From Candidatus Desulfofervidus auxilii (GTDB lineage: Bacteria > Desulfobacterota > Desulfofervidia > Desulfofervidales > Desulfofervidaceae), in contig NZ_CP013015.1 of assembly GCF_001577525.1 (NCBI RefSeq), forward strand, positions 1,260,966-1,324,965: a DNA stretch of 64,000 bases, given 5' to 3'. Below the pieces are notes generated by a model, which was given only the letters and a program-made list of their open reading frames with translations, searched no databases and was not told where the DNA came from. This document shows positions 50,736-60,760 of the stretch, piece after piece; positions within the stretch are counted from its first letter, which is position 1, and every line of letters begins with the position of its first letter. The translations under genes were made by a program, and so were the position numbers.

Positions 50736-51692
50736 CTAGATACTTTTTAATTTCTCTTTTTCTACCTTTTCATAGGCACGAATAATCTCTTTTACCAACC
50801 TATGCCTGATAACATCTGTTTCATTAAAATAAACAAATTTAATTCCTCTAATATGTTTTAAAATCTCCCTTGTTTCTATTAGTCCCGAGGTAACACCCGC
50901 AGGTAAATCTACTTGAGTAATATCACCTGTAACCACTGCCTTGGAATTATATCCCAACCTAGTAAGAAACATCTTCATCTGTTCTGAAGTAGTATTTTGG
51001 GCCTCATCTAAAATGACAAAGGCATCATTTAAAGTTCTTCCACGCATAAACGCTAAAGGAGCAACCTCAATCACACCTTTTTGCAGAAATTTCGCGGCGC
51101 GATCAAAATCAAGCATGTCGTGTAAAGCATCATAAAGGGGTCTGAGATAAGGATTAACCTTTTCATACATATCCCCTGGGAGGAAACCTAACTTTTCTCC
51201 TGCCTCAACTGCTGGCCGGACTAGAATAATACGGATGACATCTCCCCGCATAAGGCTAGAAAGTGCCATGGCCATAGCAAGATAGGTTTTACCTGTCCCC
51301 GCAGGACCAATACCAAATACAATGTCATAATGCCTGATGGCCTCAATATACTCCTTTTGTGTTTTAGTCTTAGGAGTAATAACTCTTTTTTTAGAAACAA
51401 TATAGATGGTATCTAAAAAAATGTCTTTCAAATTAATATGGGCATCACTCTGGAGTAACCTGATACCATATTCTATATCGCTAGGATAAACAGGGTATCC
51501 CTGACGTATCAAATCATAAAATTGACTCAAAAGATTATCTACCAAATCTACATCTAATCTATCTCCTTCTATTATCAGTTGATTACCACGTAAATTGAGT
51601 TTAACCTGTATATTTTGTTCAATAGCTGAAATATGGGCATTACTTAGTAATCTGCGCATAATATTAATGTCTTCAAATACCCGCTTAACCAT
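50736..51692 (-). CDS. phoH: PhoH-like ATPase
   Basis: PhoH/YbeZ-type ATPase, often acting with YbeY in RNA metabolism. The ATG at 51692 gives an N-terminus matching the family; a TTG at 51725 would add 11 residues. A KH-like N-terminal part precedes [18 protein letters not shown] (Walker A, about 130), [18 protein letters not shown], and [12 protein letters not shown] (Walker B). Length about 318 is normal. It is 8 bases upstream of the HD gene; gene order phoH-HD-ybeY is widely conserved. Confidence 0.93.
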   Translation of the reverse strand: MVKRVFEDINIMRRLLSNAHISAIEQNIQVKLNLRGNQLIIEGDRLDVDLVDNLLSQFYDLIRQGYPVYPSDIEYGIRLLQSDAHINLKDIFLDTIYIVSKKRVITPKTKTQKEYIEAIRHYDIVFGIGPAGTGKTYLAMAMALSSLMRGDVIRIILVRPAVEAGEKLGFLPGDMYEKVNPYLRPLYDALHDMLDFDRAAKFLQKGVIEVAPLAFMRGRTLNDAFVILDEAQNTTSEQMKMFLTRLGYNSKAVVTGDITQVDLPAGVTSGLIETREILKHIRGIKFVYFNETDVIRHRLVKEIIRAYEKVEKEKLKSI

Positions 51693-51944
51693 ATACTTTT
51701 CTTCTGCCTTTACTGCTAATCCCAATTTTTGAACCTCTTTAATAAAATTAAAGGGTTTTTATAAAGCCTTGATATTCTATACCATATAAAGCAAAGGAGT
51801 GCAATTGTCCCAAATCGGGCAGTGTAAAATAAAAAGTGTGTGATAACATAAGGAAATAGGGTATATCCTCCAGGGAAAAATTATTGAAGGAAGAAAGATT
51901 GAGACCTATTGGAGTATTTAGCAATCAGCCTAGTTGTGAAAGGA

Positions 51945-51970
51945 GTAACTTTAAAAGAAAATCCACAAAC
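51945..51970. repeat. dispersed repeat, partial copy C
   Basis: TAACTTTAAAAGAAAA, followed by TCCAC, matches the 3' end of copies A and B, including CCAC as in copy A; a GC-rich stretch (CCCCCGCCGCTCGCTCCG) follows. The rest of the 51726-52080 gap contains an AAAATCA/TGATTTT hairpin (52021-52039) and no gene. Confidence 0.45.
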
Positions 51971-52080
51971 CTATCAGCCCCCGCCGCTCGCTCCGTTTTT
52001 TTCTTTCAATACTCAACCTCAAAAATCAATCGCTGATTTTGGCAAAACTCCTATTTAAATCTTTCTCAATTTGATAGGGT

Positions 52081-52638
52081 TTAAAAAGGAAAGCAAAAAG
52101 TGCACATTATTTCCGCTTCTTGCCACATTCCTAGCAAGTTTTCTTTAGGCTGTGTTTGCAATTCTAATGGATAATTCAATGGTTTAATACTCAGACCAAG
52201 CTTACTCGCTTCGCGGTAGAAAAAAAGCTGGACTGTGGTTGAAATGCCAGTAGGAGCAACATCTTGGGGAAGTCCAAACCAAGCCCTGGGCCACATGGAA
52301 TAATTTTTTTTATATTTAACAATAATATCAGGTTCTTTATCTCTTTTAAATGCAATTCCATTTCTTAAGCAGGGTGCATAGTTTTTAAATGATTGGTTGG
52401 AATAATAAGCAAGCTGATATTTCCCCTCAGGTTTGAAACCCAGATCCATGAGGATATAATTAAATCTAATTTCTGATAATTTATAATTAATTCTGTTATA
52501 TGCTACACCTTCAAAATCTTTATAAAAGGCAATGTTTCTCCTTTCTGTAAGCATTTTTCTATCTTTGGCTTCCACTTTCCAAACTAATATAAAAGTTGAA
52601 ATTAAAAAAATTAAAAAAGGTATAATATTCCTTTTCAT
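52081..52638 (-). CDS. exported protein of unknown function
   Basis: Starting at ATG 52638, it has a signal peptide MKRNIIPFLIFLISTFILVW with possible cleavage after EA (about 26). The mature part of about 160 residues is rich in Tyr, Lys and Asn, with a YNRINYKLSEIRFNYILMDLGFKP region typical of lipoprotein-like DUF4136-type proteins (a tentative match), but there is no lipobox Cys. The C-terminus CTFCFPF is hydrophobic. No family was assigned with confidence. The 150-base gap upstream shows no clear gene. Confidence 0.6.
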   Translation of the reverse strand: MKRNIIPFLIFLISTFILVWKVEAKDRKMLTERRNIAFYKDFEGVAYNRINYKLSEIRFNYILMDLGFKPEGKYQLAYYSNQSFKNYAPCLRNGIAFKRDKEPDIIVKYKKNYSMWPRAWFGLPQDVAPTGISTTVQLFFYREASKLGLSIKPLNYPLELQTQPKENLLGMWQEAEIMCTFCFPF

Positions 52639-52813
52639 TTTATAAATTATGGCATGCAACTTTTGTGCCTAAACCAAAGAGAAAAATTTAACTTAAGCTT
52701 AATAAATATCCCTCATAGTATTTTATAAACTTACCTGCCACTAAACAAGAAGCACCAAGCTCTATCTCCATTCCTCTCATTGTAGTTAAAATTACACAAT
52801 GCTGAGGCAAAAA

Positions 52814-54517
52814 TCACACCTTTTTGAAACTACTTTTTTGAATCTTTGCCCATCTATCCCGGAGTGTTACTGTACGGTTAAAAATCAGTCTGTTTTCAGA
52901 AGAATCTTTATCCACACAAAAATAGCCTATGCGCTCAAACTGATATCGTTCACCTGGTTTAGCTTTGGCAAGAGAAGGTTCTATCTTGCAAGAATATAAT
53001 ACTTTTAAAGAATTGGGGTTTAAATTTGATTTAAAATCCTCTCCTTCTTCCACATCCAGGGGGTCAGGCTTTATAAATAGGTTATCATAAAGACGAACTT
53101 CCGCATTTATAGCATGTCTCACAGACACCCAGTGCAGTGTAGATTTTACTTTTCTACCATCTGGGGCATTTCCCCCTCTAGTAGCAGGGTCATAAGTGCA
53201 ATGCAATTCCTTAATTTCACCTGTTTTCTCATCTTTCACCACATCAACACATTTTATGAAATAAGCATACCTTAATCTTACTTCTCTGCCAGGCGCAAGG
53301 CGGAAAAATTTTTTGGGTGGATTTTCCATAAAGTCTTCTTTTTCAATATAAATTTCTTTGGTAAAGGGCACTTTACGTGTACCCATGGTAAGGTCCTCTG
53401 GATTATTAATGGCCTCCAACTCTTCACATTGCTCTTCAGGATAATTATCAATAATCACCTTAAGTGGATTTAGCACTGCCATTACTCGCGGGCACTGTTT
53501 GTTAAGAACCTCTCTTACACAATGTTCAAGCAAAGCGAAATCCACTATACTCTCGCTTTTTGATATACCAATTCTAGTGCAAAAATTGCGTATGGCTTCA
53601 GGCGGATAACCCCTTCTCCTCATGCCTCGTATAGTAGGCATTCTCGGGTCATCCCATCCTGATACATATTTACCTTGCACAAGTTCTATCAATTTACGTT
53701 TACTTAAAACAGTATAAGTCAAATTTAAACGCGCAAATTCATACTGCCTGGGACGATGGACATTATCCAACTGCTCAAGAAACCAATCATATAAAGGCCG
53801 GTGGTCTTCAAATTCCAGAGAACATAATGAATGGGTAATACCCTCAATGGAATCTTCTAGACAATGTGCCCAATCATAGGTAGGATATATATTCCACTTG
53901 TTTCCCTGACGATAATGGGGTTTTTTAATAATTCTATACATTACTGGATCTCGCATATTCAAGTTGGGTGAAGACATATCAATCTTGGCACGCAAGACCC
54001 GTGAGCCCTCTTCAAATTCTCCTGCCTTCATGCGTTTAAAGAGATCAAGGTTTTCCTCTACTGAACGGTTACGATATGGGCTTTCTTTTCCAGGCTCTGT
54101 AAGTGTGCCTCTATATTCACGGATTTGTTCTGGTGTCAAATCACATACATAAGCCTTGCCTTTTTTAATAAGTTGAATAGCAAATTCATACATTTTTTCA
54201 AAATAATCAGAGGCATAGTATAGATGCTTACCCCAATCAAAACCTAGCCATTTTACATCTTCTTTTATGGCTTCAACATATTCTTCTTCCTCTTTATATG
54301 GGTTGGTATCATCAAATCTCAGATGACATCTACCACCAAACTCTTGGGCCAATCCAAAATTTATACAGATGGCTTTGGCATGGCCTATATGCAAATACCC
54401 GTTAGGTTCAGGTGGGAATCTGGTTATAACAGTGTTACATTTTCCGCTTTTAAGATCATTTTCAATAATGGTTTTTATAAAACTGGGTGGTAGGATAATT
54501 CCTTTTTTATCTTCCAT
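52814..54517 (-). CDS. glnS: glutaminyl-tRNA synthetase
   Basis: Charges tRNA-Gln with glutamine. [16 protein letters not shown] (class I HIGH motif, about 32-47), [14 protein letters not shown], the [20 protein letters not shown] glutamine and tRNA region, and VLSKRKL (KMSKS-like, about 272) are present. A beta-barrel anticodon-binding domain follows (about 340-567). Length 567 matches bacterial GlnRS. ATG after AAGGA. Neighbour relation to the cobalamin operon is fortuitous. Confidence 0.95.
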   Translation of the reverse strand: MEDKKGIILPPSFIKTIIENDLKSGKCNTVITRFPPEPNGYLHIGHAKAICINFGLAQEFGGRCHLRFDDTNPYKEEEEYVEAIKEDVKWLGFDWGKHLYYASDYFEKMYEFAIQLIKKGKAYVCDLTPEQIREYRGTLTEPGKESPYRNRSVEENLDLFKRMKAGEFEEGSRVLRAKIDMSSPNLNMRDPVMYRIIKKPHYRQGNKWNIYPTYDWAHCLEDSIEGITHSLCSLEFEDHRPLYDWFLEQLDNVHRPRQYEFARLNLTYTVLSKRKLIELVQGKYVSGWDDPRMPTIRGMRRRGYPPEAIRNFCTRIGISKSESIVDFALLEHCVREVLNKQCPRVMAVLNPLKVIIDNYPEEQCEELEAINNPEDLTMGTRKVPFTKEIYIEKEDFMENPPKKFFRLAPGREVRLRYAYFIKCVDVVKDEKTGEIKELHCTYDPATRGGNAPDGRKVKSTLHWVSVRHAINAEVRLYDNLFIKPDPLDVEEGEDFKSNLNPNSLKVLYSCKIEPSLAKAKPGERYQFERIGYFCVDKDSSENRLIFNRTVTLRDRWAKIQKSSFKKV

Positions 54518-54580
54518 TTTTGTCCTTATTGCCTGTTTTTTGATTCTCTAGCATTCATTTTATACATTTTTATATTTGAT

Positions 54581-55375
54581 TCAAGTCAGGTCTTCCATAT
54601 GAAAATCCCAAAAAATATAAGGCCTTGAAGAAATAAATTTCTCTTTAACTATAACTTTTGTTTGGTAAACATGTTCAATGATTTCAGCAGTTAAAATCTC
54701 CTGCGGAGTCCCCATTTTATACAAATAGCCATTGTTTAATAAAATTAACTCATTACAATATTGACTGGCCAAATTAAGGTCATGTAATACAATAATGACT
54801 GTTAGTTTAAATGAATTATTTAGATTTTTTATAAGGTCTAAAATCTTTATTTGATGAGCGATATCTAAGTGAGCAGTAGGTTCATCTAAAAGGAGCAATT
54901 TTGGTTCTTGAGCAAGCGCCCTAGCTAAATAAACAAGTTGTCTTTCACCCCCGCTTAATTCAGGAATAAATCTGGCCTTAATGTTCAAGGTATGGGTTAA
55001 GGCCATAGCCTTTTTAGCTACGGCCTTATCATATTTTGTATCTAAAAATTGAAATACCTTGTGATAGGGAATTCTTCCTAAAAGCACAAATTCTTCCACA
55101 GTCATATCAACTTCATAAGATAATGGAGCCTGTGGGACGAATGCCATTTTTTGGGCCAGTTCCCTAAACCCCATCTGCCAGATATCTCTCCCCTCAAATA
55201 GAATTTTGCCTTTTTGAGGCTTAATTATCTTGGTAATAGCCCTAAGCAAAGTAGTCTTTCCTGACCCATTAGGGCCTATTATCCCCAGGAGTGCATGTTT
55301 TTTTAGCTTAAAATTGATATTTTTTAAGATAAATCTTTTGTTATATCCACAAGTTAATCCTTTTACCTCAAGCAT
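54581..55375 (-). CDS. btuD: cobalamin/iron-chelate ABC transporter ATPase
   Basis: ATP-binding subunit of a FecCD/BtuCD-type importer. Walker A GPNGSGKTTL (about 34-43), Q-loop VPQAPLS, signature LSGGERQ (about 139) and Walker B LLLLDEPTAHLD are all intact. The C-terminal extension (about 30 residues) is usual. It overlaps btuC by 8 bases. Cobalamin genes in the same operon favour corrinoid over iron chelate as substrate. Confidence 0.92.
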   Translation of the reverse strand: MLEVKGLTCGYNKRFILKNINFKLKKHALLGIIGPNGSGKTTLLRAITKIIKPQKGKILFEGRDIWQMGFRELAQKMAFVPQAPLSYEVDMTVEEFVLLGRIPYHKVFQFLDTKYDKAVAKKAMALTHTLNIKARFIPELSGGERQLVYLARALAQEPKLLLLDEPTAHLDIAHQIKILDLIKNLNNSFKLTVIIVLHDLNLASQYCNELILLNNGYLYKMGTPQEILTAEIIEHVYQTKVIVKEKFISSRPYIFWDFHMEDLT

Positions 55376-56372
55376 ATTTCTTTTTGGTTAGGGCATAAAT
55401 AAAGAGCCCTCCTCCCACTATTCCTGTAATTACTCCTACTGGTAACTCCAGAGGAGAAATAATTATCCTGGCCAATGTGTCACAGAGGATTAAAAAACTT
55501 GCACCACAAAGAAAGGCACTGATAAGTAAGATACGATGGTCAATTCCCACCATCATCCGGACGAAATGAGGGACAAATAGACCCACGAAACCAATAATCC
55601 CTGCAATTGAGACACTAAAGCCCGTAAGCATTGATGCTACGACAAAAAGAAACTTTTTGGTCCTTTCTACATTTATACCTAAATGGAGGGCTTCTTCTTC
55701 TCCTAAAGAAAGGGCATTTAGGTCAAAACAAAAAAGATAAGAGATACCCAATCCCAAAAAAGATACTAGAAGCATTAATTTTAAAAGTAATGAATTAGAT
55801 TCTTCTAAAGACCCCATAATCCAGAATACAATCCTATGAAGGCCTTCTGTATGAGATACAGCCATAATGAGCATAATAAGTGAAGATGAGATGAAGCTTA
55901 TCATCACACCTGTAAGTAATAACCCCTGTATTTTTAACACTCCCTTTTTGACACTTAAGACATAGAGTATTAAAATAACCGCAATTGAACCTAAAATTCC
56001 TGAAGTTGGTAGAGACAAAAGGCCAAATCTTTGATTTAGCTTAAGGGCGATGTTTAAAGATACAAATAAGGCAGCCCCTCCAGATATACCCAATGTATAA
56101 GGCTCAACCAATGGATTCCGAAACATAGCTTGTAAGATAACACCGGCAATACTCAATGCCCCTCCAATAGCAAAAGCTAGTAGTATGCGGGGTAGACGAA
56201 TATCAAAAAGGATAGTATGTGTTATTGTTTGCTTTCCATTTAAAATGGTAGAAATGATCTTCCTGAAAGTAATATGACTGGTGCCTACAGAAAAAGAAAC
56301 TACACTTACTACTAAAAGCATTATACTAAAGAGTAAAATAAAAAGAAACCAAGGGATGCGTTTTTTATCCAT
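55368..56372 (-). CDS. btuC: corrinoid ABC transporter permease
   Basis: A 334-residue permease of the FecCD/BtuC family with about ten membrane helices. Family signatures are IRLPRILLAFAIGGALSIAG (about 58-77), FRNPLVEPYTLGISGGA and IGFVGLFVPHFVRMMVG (about 262-278), the latter at the coupling helix. It would carry corrinoid across the inner membrane in a dimer with BtuD. It overlaps btuD and btuF by 8 bases each. Confidence 0.93.
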   Translation of the reverse strand: MDKKRIPWFLFILLFSIMLLVVSVVSFSVGTSHITFRKIISTILNGKQTITHTILFDIRLPRILLAFAIGGALSIAGVILQAMFRNPLVEPYTLGISGGAALFVSLNIALKLNQRFGLLSLPTSGILGSIAVILILYVLSVKKGVLKIQGLLLTGVMISFISSSLIMLIMAVSHTEGLHRIVFWIMGSLEESNSLLLKLMLLVSFLGLGISYLFCFDLNALSLGEEEALHLGINVERTKKFLFVVASMLTGFSVSIAGIIGFVGLFVPHFVRMMVGIDHRILLISAFLCGASFLILCDTLARIIISPLELPVGVITGIVGGGLFIYALTKKKYA

Positions 56373-57186
56373 CTTTTATTTCAGGGTGAATAAGTTTTAC
56401 TATCTCCTTTAATGCCTCTATAAAGCTTAAAGGAGTGGCATTACAAACCTTCTCAGAATCAATAAAATAAATCCTTTTTCTTTTCACTGCCTCAACTACC
56501 TTATAACTTTCCCACTGCCTTTTCTCTCTTTCTCCAGCAATTCCCATAGTTACAATAATAATTACATCAGGATTGTCTTCAATTACCCTCTCTCGACTAT
56601 AGAGGCCGGTCTTAGAAGAGGCGATGTTTATCCCACCTGCCAGTTCAATTAAGTCATTAATAAATAAGTCTTTTGTAGCAGTAAAAAGGGGTCTTGCCCC
56701 TATCTGGATAAAGACCCTCGGCCTTGGCAAATCTTTTATTCTTTTCTTTATGACTTCAATTTCCGTATTTGCCTGCTTTATTATTTCTTTTGCCTTTTGT
56801 TCTTTTCTTACTATCCTTGCCAATCTCAAAAATTGCTCACAGATTTCAGAAAAATTCCTTGGCGTTTTAAAGGTGATTACATTTACTCCCAAAGACCTCA
56901 ATTTCTCTATATCTCTTTGATTGGTGAGGGAGGTAGCCAGAACCAAATCTGGTTTAAGGCTCAAGATCTTTTCTACATTTACCTCTATTACATTCCCTAC
57001 CTTTTCCTTAGGGCATTTACAATATGTAGTACAGCCTATAATTTTTCCCTCAGCCCCTAAAAGATAGAGTTCTTCTGTTAGGGATGGCCCTAATGAAATT
57101 ATCCTGTTAGGGGCATCTTGAGAGAAAACTGTAGTATTAAAGCATAAAACTAAAAGTATTAAGAAAAATAATTTTGACTTTCTCAT
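56365..57186 (-). CDS. btuF: corrinoid-binding periplasmic protein
   Basis: A 273-residue substrate-binding protein. The signal peptide is MRKSKLFFLILLVLCFNTTV, cleavage near FS-QD (about 22). The class III binding fold is shown by RIISLGPSLTEELYLLGAEGKIIGCTTYC (about 28-56), LKPDLVLATS and the hinge helix (about 130-150), and AGGINIAS. The cysteine at position 15 lies inside the hydrophobic core and is not a clear lipobox, so it is probably soluble or periplasmic. It overlaps btuC. Confidence 0.9.
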   Translation of the reverse strand: MRKSKLFFLILLVLCFNTTVFSQDAPNRIISLGPSLTEELYLLGAEGKIIGCTTYCKCPKEKVGNVIEVNVEKILSLKPDLVLATSLTNQRDIEKLRSLGVNVITFKTPRNFSEICEQFLRLARIVRKEQKAKEIIKQANTEIEVIKKRIKDLPRPRVFIQIGARPLFTATKDLFINDLIELAGGINIASSKTGLYSRERVIEDNPDVIIIVTMGIAGEREKRQWESYKVVEAVKRKRIYFIDSEKVCNATPLSFIEALKEIVKLIHPEIKDG

Positions 57187-57196
57187 CTCTTTTCCC

Positions 57197-57856
57197 TCAT
57201 TTTACTTCAATAAAATAGCTCAAGATATCTAAAAACAGGTTTTTACCTTGATTAACTATCTTTGTCTCTAGTATTTTTATCCTCTTTTTAAAGATAGGGC
57301 CATCTGTAACAAATGTATGGTATTCACCATTTTCTCCACAAAGGTCAATTTCTTCTAAAGTCTTAAGCTCCTGCAAAAATTTCTTATCTATTTTCCTTCC
57401 CAGCCAGTTTTTATCAAAAGAGGTAGCCACTACAATGGCCTCAAAGCCCAGATTGATAAATTCTTTAAGGATATCCTCCCTTTCTCTACCCCATAAGGGT
57501 AAGATGGCCTTAATACCCATCTCTTTGCATACCCTTTCTACCCAAGCCCTATGCTGTTCCAAGTCAATATCTCCAAATATACCTGCCTCAATACCTTTCT
57601 CCTTTAACTCTAAAACGGCCCTTTTAAATCTCTTTTCATAGTCTTCCCAAGAAGACCTTATCTGCAATATAGGAATTCCCATGGCCTCTGACTGCACCCT
57701 TAAAAGCTCTACAGAAATTCCATGGGAGCGAGAGCGCCTGCCATCCTCTGAAATCATATTTAATAAATAGGAAACCTCTATATCTTTACTTTGCATTGCC
57801 TCATAACAGGAGAGGCAACTTTCTTTCCCTCCACTCCAAGAGATAAATGCCTTCAT
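57197..57856 (-). CDS. DUF71 / MJ0570-related PP-loop ATP pyrophosphatase
   Basis: A 219-residue PP-loop enzyme related to diphthine-ammonia ligase (Dph6). ISWSGGKES (PP-loop, about 5-13) binds ATP. MISEDGRRSRSHGISVELL (about 34-52), FGDIDLEQHRAWVERVC and the ENGEYHTFV motif (about 184-192) define the family, and its ligase reaction would be amidation with ammonia. Diphthamide is absent in bacteria, and this gene sits in the cobalamin operon between btuF and the AsnB-like gene, overlapping the latter by 4 bases. A role in corrinoid or nucleotide-loop amidation is an inference. Confidence 0.85.
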   Translation of the reverse strand: MKAFISWSGGKESCLSCYEAMQSKDIEVSYLLNMISEDGRRSRSHGISVELLRVQSEAMGIPILQIRSSWEDYEKRFKRAVLELKEKGIEAGIFGDIDLEQHRAWVERVCKEMGIKAILPLWGREREDILKEFINLGFEAIVVATSFDKNWLGRKIDKKFLQELKTLEEIDLCGENGEYHTFVTDGPIFKKRIKILETKIVNQGKNLFLDILSYFIEVK

Positions 57857-58788
57857 ATTAGATTAAGAGATATGGCACTCCACCCACAAACCCAACAGTG
57901 CCTTGCCTCAGGTCTAATTCCTGCTCCACAGGCTGGGCAGGCCTTTTGGCCAAGTTTTGGTTTAGGAATTTTACCTATTATATTCCTATAAACTTCGTAG
58001 TAATAAAGGTGCTCTTTATTAATAAATTTTATTGGATAATTTCTCTTCTTATTCTCAAATTCCTCATCAGAGATCCTTGAGCTAATGCACTCTCTTAACT
58101 TAGTCATGCCCGAACCGTATTCTAATGGCCTTTTATCTTGCCAGATAATCTCTCTTGGTAAAGCATCTTCAAATGCCTTACGTAAAATCCATTTACCCCA
58201 TATCTTCCCCTTCTCCCTTTTTATCTTTAGCCTTGGAGATATGCCTAAAGAAAATTCTATAAATTTCTTATCAAGATAAGGCTGAATTATCTCTATTCCA
58301 AAAAATCTACCTATTTCATTAGAACTAAACTGCATAGAATGGGAGATGTATTCAATATAATGGCTTAGATTGTTTATATCTTTCATAAAGCTATAGCCAG
58401 CAAAAAGTTCATCACTCCCATCTCCTGTGCCCATCTTTTTAATACCCATTTCTTTGGCGAATTTTAGACCAAAATAAACAACTATATCATTGGGTATAGC
58501 AGGATCAAAACTTTTAAGGATTTTTATTACTTCAGCAATGGCATCTATGGCCTCATTGGTAGTTATTCTTTTATGATAATGCTTAAGATTAAATTTCTTT
58601 GCACATAAGTTTGCATACTTTATATCCTCTCCGTATGACTCAAGGCTTATAGTAATTGCCTTTGCTTGAGAAGAAATAGCAGCCAGGATAGCAGAATCCA
58701 AACCTCCAGAAAAAAGCAACCCTTCAGCAGGATTTCTCTTTACTGCCTCAATCAGCCTCCTCTTTAGTTCAAAAATTATGCCCTTCAT
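57853..58788 (-). CDS. asparagine-synthase-like PP-loop protein with zinc ribbon
   Basis: A 311-residue protein with only the AsnB C-terminal synthetase fold. The PP-loop FSGGLDSA (about 26-33) and the GTGDGSDELFAGYSF motif (about 123-137) show adenylate and ATP binding. The N-terminal glutaminase is absent. The C-terminus carries a four-cysteine zinc ribbon (CPACGAG and CWVCGW, about 286-304), unusual for this family. It could use free ammonia, or a partner, to make an amide. It overlaps cobD and the DUF71 gene by 4 bases each, so it is a fixed part of the cobalamin operon. The substrate is unknown. Confidence 0.82.
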   Translation of the reverse strand: MKGIIFELKRRLIEAVKRNPAEGLLFSGGLDSAILAAISSQAKAITISLESYGEDIKYANLCAKKFNLKHYHKRITTNEAIDAIAEVIKILKSFDPAIPNDIVVYFGLKFAKEMGIKKMGTGDGSDELFAGYSFMKDINNLSHYIEYISHSMQFSSNEIGRFFGIEIIQPYLDKKFIEFSLGISPRLKIKREKGKIWGKWILRKAFEDALPREIIWQDKRPLEYGSGMTKLRECISSRISDEEFENKKRNYPIKFINKEHLYYYEVYRNIIGKIPKPKLGQKACPACGAGIRPEARHCWVCGWSAISLNLI

Positions 58789-59834
58789 AAAATCTCTTTT
58801 AGAGTTTTTAAAAGATACAAATTTTCCTTATGAGAGCGCACAGCTATACGGATAAATTTATTGCCTAAAGTGCGGAAATTACTACAGTTCCTTAAAAGAA
58901 TTCCCTTTTTAATAACTTCCTTCATTAAGATATTTGAGTTTATATTGCCCTTTTCTATCTTTATTAAAAGGAAATTTGTTACCGAAGGATAAGGTCTTAG
59001 TCCTTCAATTCTCTTTAATTCCTCAAACAAAAACTTCCTTTCCCTGCTTATAATTTTGTGCGTTTCTTTAATATATTCCCTATCATCCAAGACGGCCTCT
59101 GCGGTCAATTGGGCAAGGATATTTATCTCCCATGGGGGTTGAACCCTTTTTAGCCTTTTAACTGTCTTTGGATGGGAAATGAGATAGCCTATCCTTAGGC
59201 CGGGCAACGCAAAGAACTTTGTAAAGCTTCTAAGCACTATAATATTCTCATTCTTTGAGGCATGCCATACAAGTGTATAATCCATCTCATTGGGCAAGAA
59301 ATCCATAAACGCCTCATCTATGACAACCAATTTTGCAGGCATTTTCTCTATGCTAGACTTTTCAACAACTATGTTTCCTGTAGGATTGTTAGGATTGCAA
59401 ATAAAAATCATATCTGCTTTGGGAATAGAGGAATATCTGAGCCTAAATTCCTCATCTTCTTTAAGACTTAAAAATTTGACCTCGCTTCCTGAATTTTTGC
59501 TAGCCCTTTCATATTCTGAAAATGTAGGTTCAGGAATAAGGGCAGTTTTTGGCCTATAGGCAAATGTAATGAGATAGATAAGGTTAACAGAACCATTGCC
59601 TAAAAGGATGCTTTCCTCACTTATCCCCCAATATTGGGCAATTTTTCTAATCAGTGTCTCTGCCTTTGGGTCAGGATAATAGGAAATCTTATCGAGATTC
59701 TTTAAAATGACTTCCTTTGCCTTTTTGCTTAATCCTAATGGATTGATATTTGCGCTAAAATCTATTATTTCCCCTTTGTATTTCCTCCTTACCTCATAGA
59801 TATTGCCACCATGCAAAAAGCCTAAATTATCCAT
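58785..59834 (-). CDS. cobD: L-threonine-O-3-phosphate decarboxylase-like aminotransferase
   Basis: A fold-type I PLP enzyme of the CobD/HisC group. HGGNIYEVRRKY (about 9-20), DFSANINPLG (about 25-34), ICNPNNPTGN, VIDEAFMDF and the PLP lysine in RSFTKFFALPGLRIGY (about 207-222) are all present. In the cobalamin context the expected reaction is decarboxylation of threonine phosphate to (R)-1-amino-2-propanol phosphate for the corrin linker. Histidinol-phosphate aminotransferase is the alternative by sequence. It overlaps cbiB by 13 bases. Confidence 0.9.
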   Translation of the reverse strand: MDNLGFLHGGNIYEVRRKYKGEIIDFSANINPLGLSKKAKEVILKNLDKISYYPDPKAETLIRKIAQYWGISEESILLGNGSVNLIYLITFAYRPKTALIPEPTFSEYERASKNSGSEVKFLSLKEDEEFRLRYSSIPKADMIFICNPNNPTGNIVVEKSSIEKMPAKLVVIDEAFMDFLPNEMDYTLVWHASKNENIIVLRSFTKFFALPGLRIGYLISHPKTVKRLKRVQPPWEINILAQLTAEAVLDDREYIKETHKIISRERKFLFEELKRIEGLRPYPSVTNFLLIKIEKGNINSNILMKEVIKKGILLRNCSNFRTLGNKFIRIAVRSHKENLYLLKTLKEIL

Positions 59835-60760
59835 ATAAAAAATGCCCCCATACAGAGCATCAAGATAGAAGCGATAAAGCTTATGTTTAGCGCCTCATTG
59901 ATAAGAAAGGGGTGTATTTCTCTTATCTTTTCTCCAATATAAGGTTTAAAGACCTCCTTACCTTCATAAAAGGAAGGTCCACCCATCTTTATGCCTAAGG
60001 CACCAGCCATAGCTGCCTCTGAAACACCACTATTTGGTGAAGGGTGTCTTCTGCCATCTCTAAGCAAAATCTTGAAAGAATTTTTGAAATCCTTACCAGC
60101 AATAAAAGAGGCCAATGAAATTAAGATACCTGATATGCGAGCAGGGATAAAATTAAAAAAATCATCCAATTTTGCAGAAAACCAGCCAAAATGGATATAT
60201 TTTTCATTTTTATAGCCCACCATAGAGTCAAGCGTATTTACTGCCTTATAGACCATGGCCCAAACTGGCCCTCCCAATGTCAAATAAAAAAGTGGCGCTA
60301 TAATGCCGTCATTGGTATTTTCAGCTATACTTTCTAAACTGGCTATTATTATCTCCTCTCTACTCAAATCCTTGGTGTCTCTTCCCACAATATGGGAGAG
60401 TCTTTTACGTGCCTTAGAAATATTATTCATTTCTATCTCCCTTAAAATTACCTTTGCCTTGACTCTCAAGTCCTTTGTGGAGATAGTGGTATAGCCTAAA
60501 TAAATTGAGACAAAAACACCCAGCAGAGGATTAAGCCTCCTTGATAATTCTATAAGTAAATAGGCAATAATAAAGGTTGCCCCAGTTACCGAAAGGGATA
60601 ATATCACCCCTTTTATTCGCTCTTTCCGCTTTCCACTCCCTCCCCTTAATCGATTATCCAATAGGCCTATTAGCCTCCCTATGCCCCTTACAGGGTGGGG
60701 GAACCCCTCAGGGTCTCCGAAGATTAAGTCAGCTAGGTAAGAAAAAATTAATATGTACAT
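59822..60760 (-). CDS. cbiB: adenosylcobinamide-phosphate synthase CbiB
   Basis: Inner-membrane enzyme that attaches aminopropanol (phosphate) to adenosylcobyric acid. LADLIFGDPEGFPHPVRGIGRLI (about 9-31) is the signature start. ESIAENTNDGIIAPLFYLTLGGP (about 148-170) and NSGVSEAAMAGALGI (about 246) are conserved. About five hydrophobic stretches. Length 312 is normal. It overlaps cobS by 32 bases and cobD by 13. Confidence 0.94.
   Translation of the reverse strand: MYILIFSYLADLIFGDPEGFPHPVRGIGRLIGLLDNRLRGGSGKRKERIKGVILSLSVTGATFIIAYLLIELSRRLNPLLGVFVSIYLGYTTISTKDLRVKAKVILREIEMNNISKARKRLSHIVGRDTKDLSREEIIIASLESIAENTNDGIIAPLFYLTLGGPVWAMVYKAVNTLDSMVGYKNEKYIHFGWFSAKLDDFFNFIPARISGILISLASFIAGKDFKNSFKILLRDGRRHPSPNSGVSEAAMAGALGIKMGGPSFYEGKEVFKPYIGEKIREIHPFLINEALNISFIASILMLCMGAFFIWII

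Noticed and set aside
52700-52812. 31-residue minus-strand frame upstream of the exported-protein gene
   Set aside because: Short, without ribosome site or known motif; not supported as a gene or a fragment.
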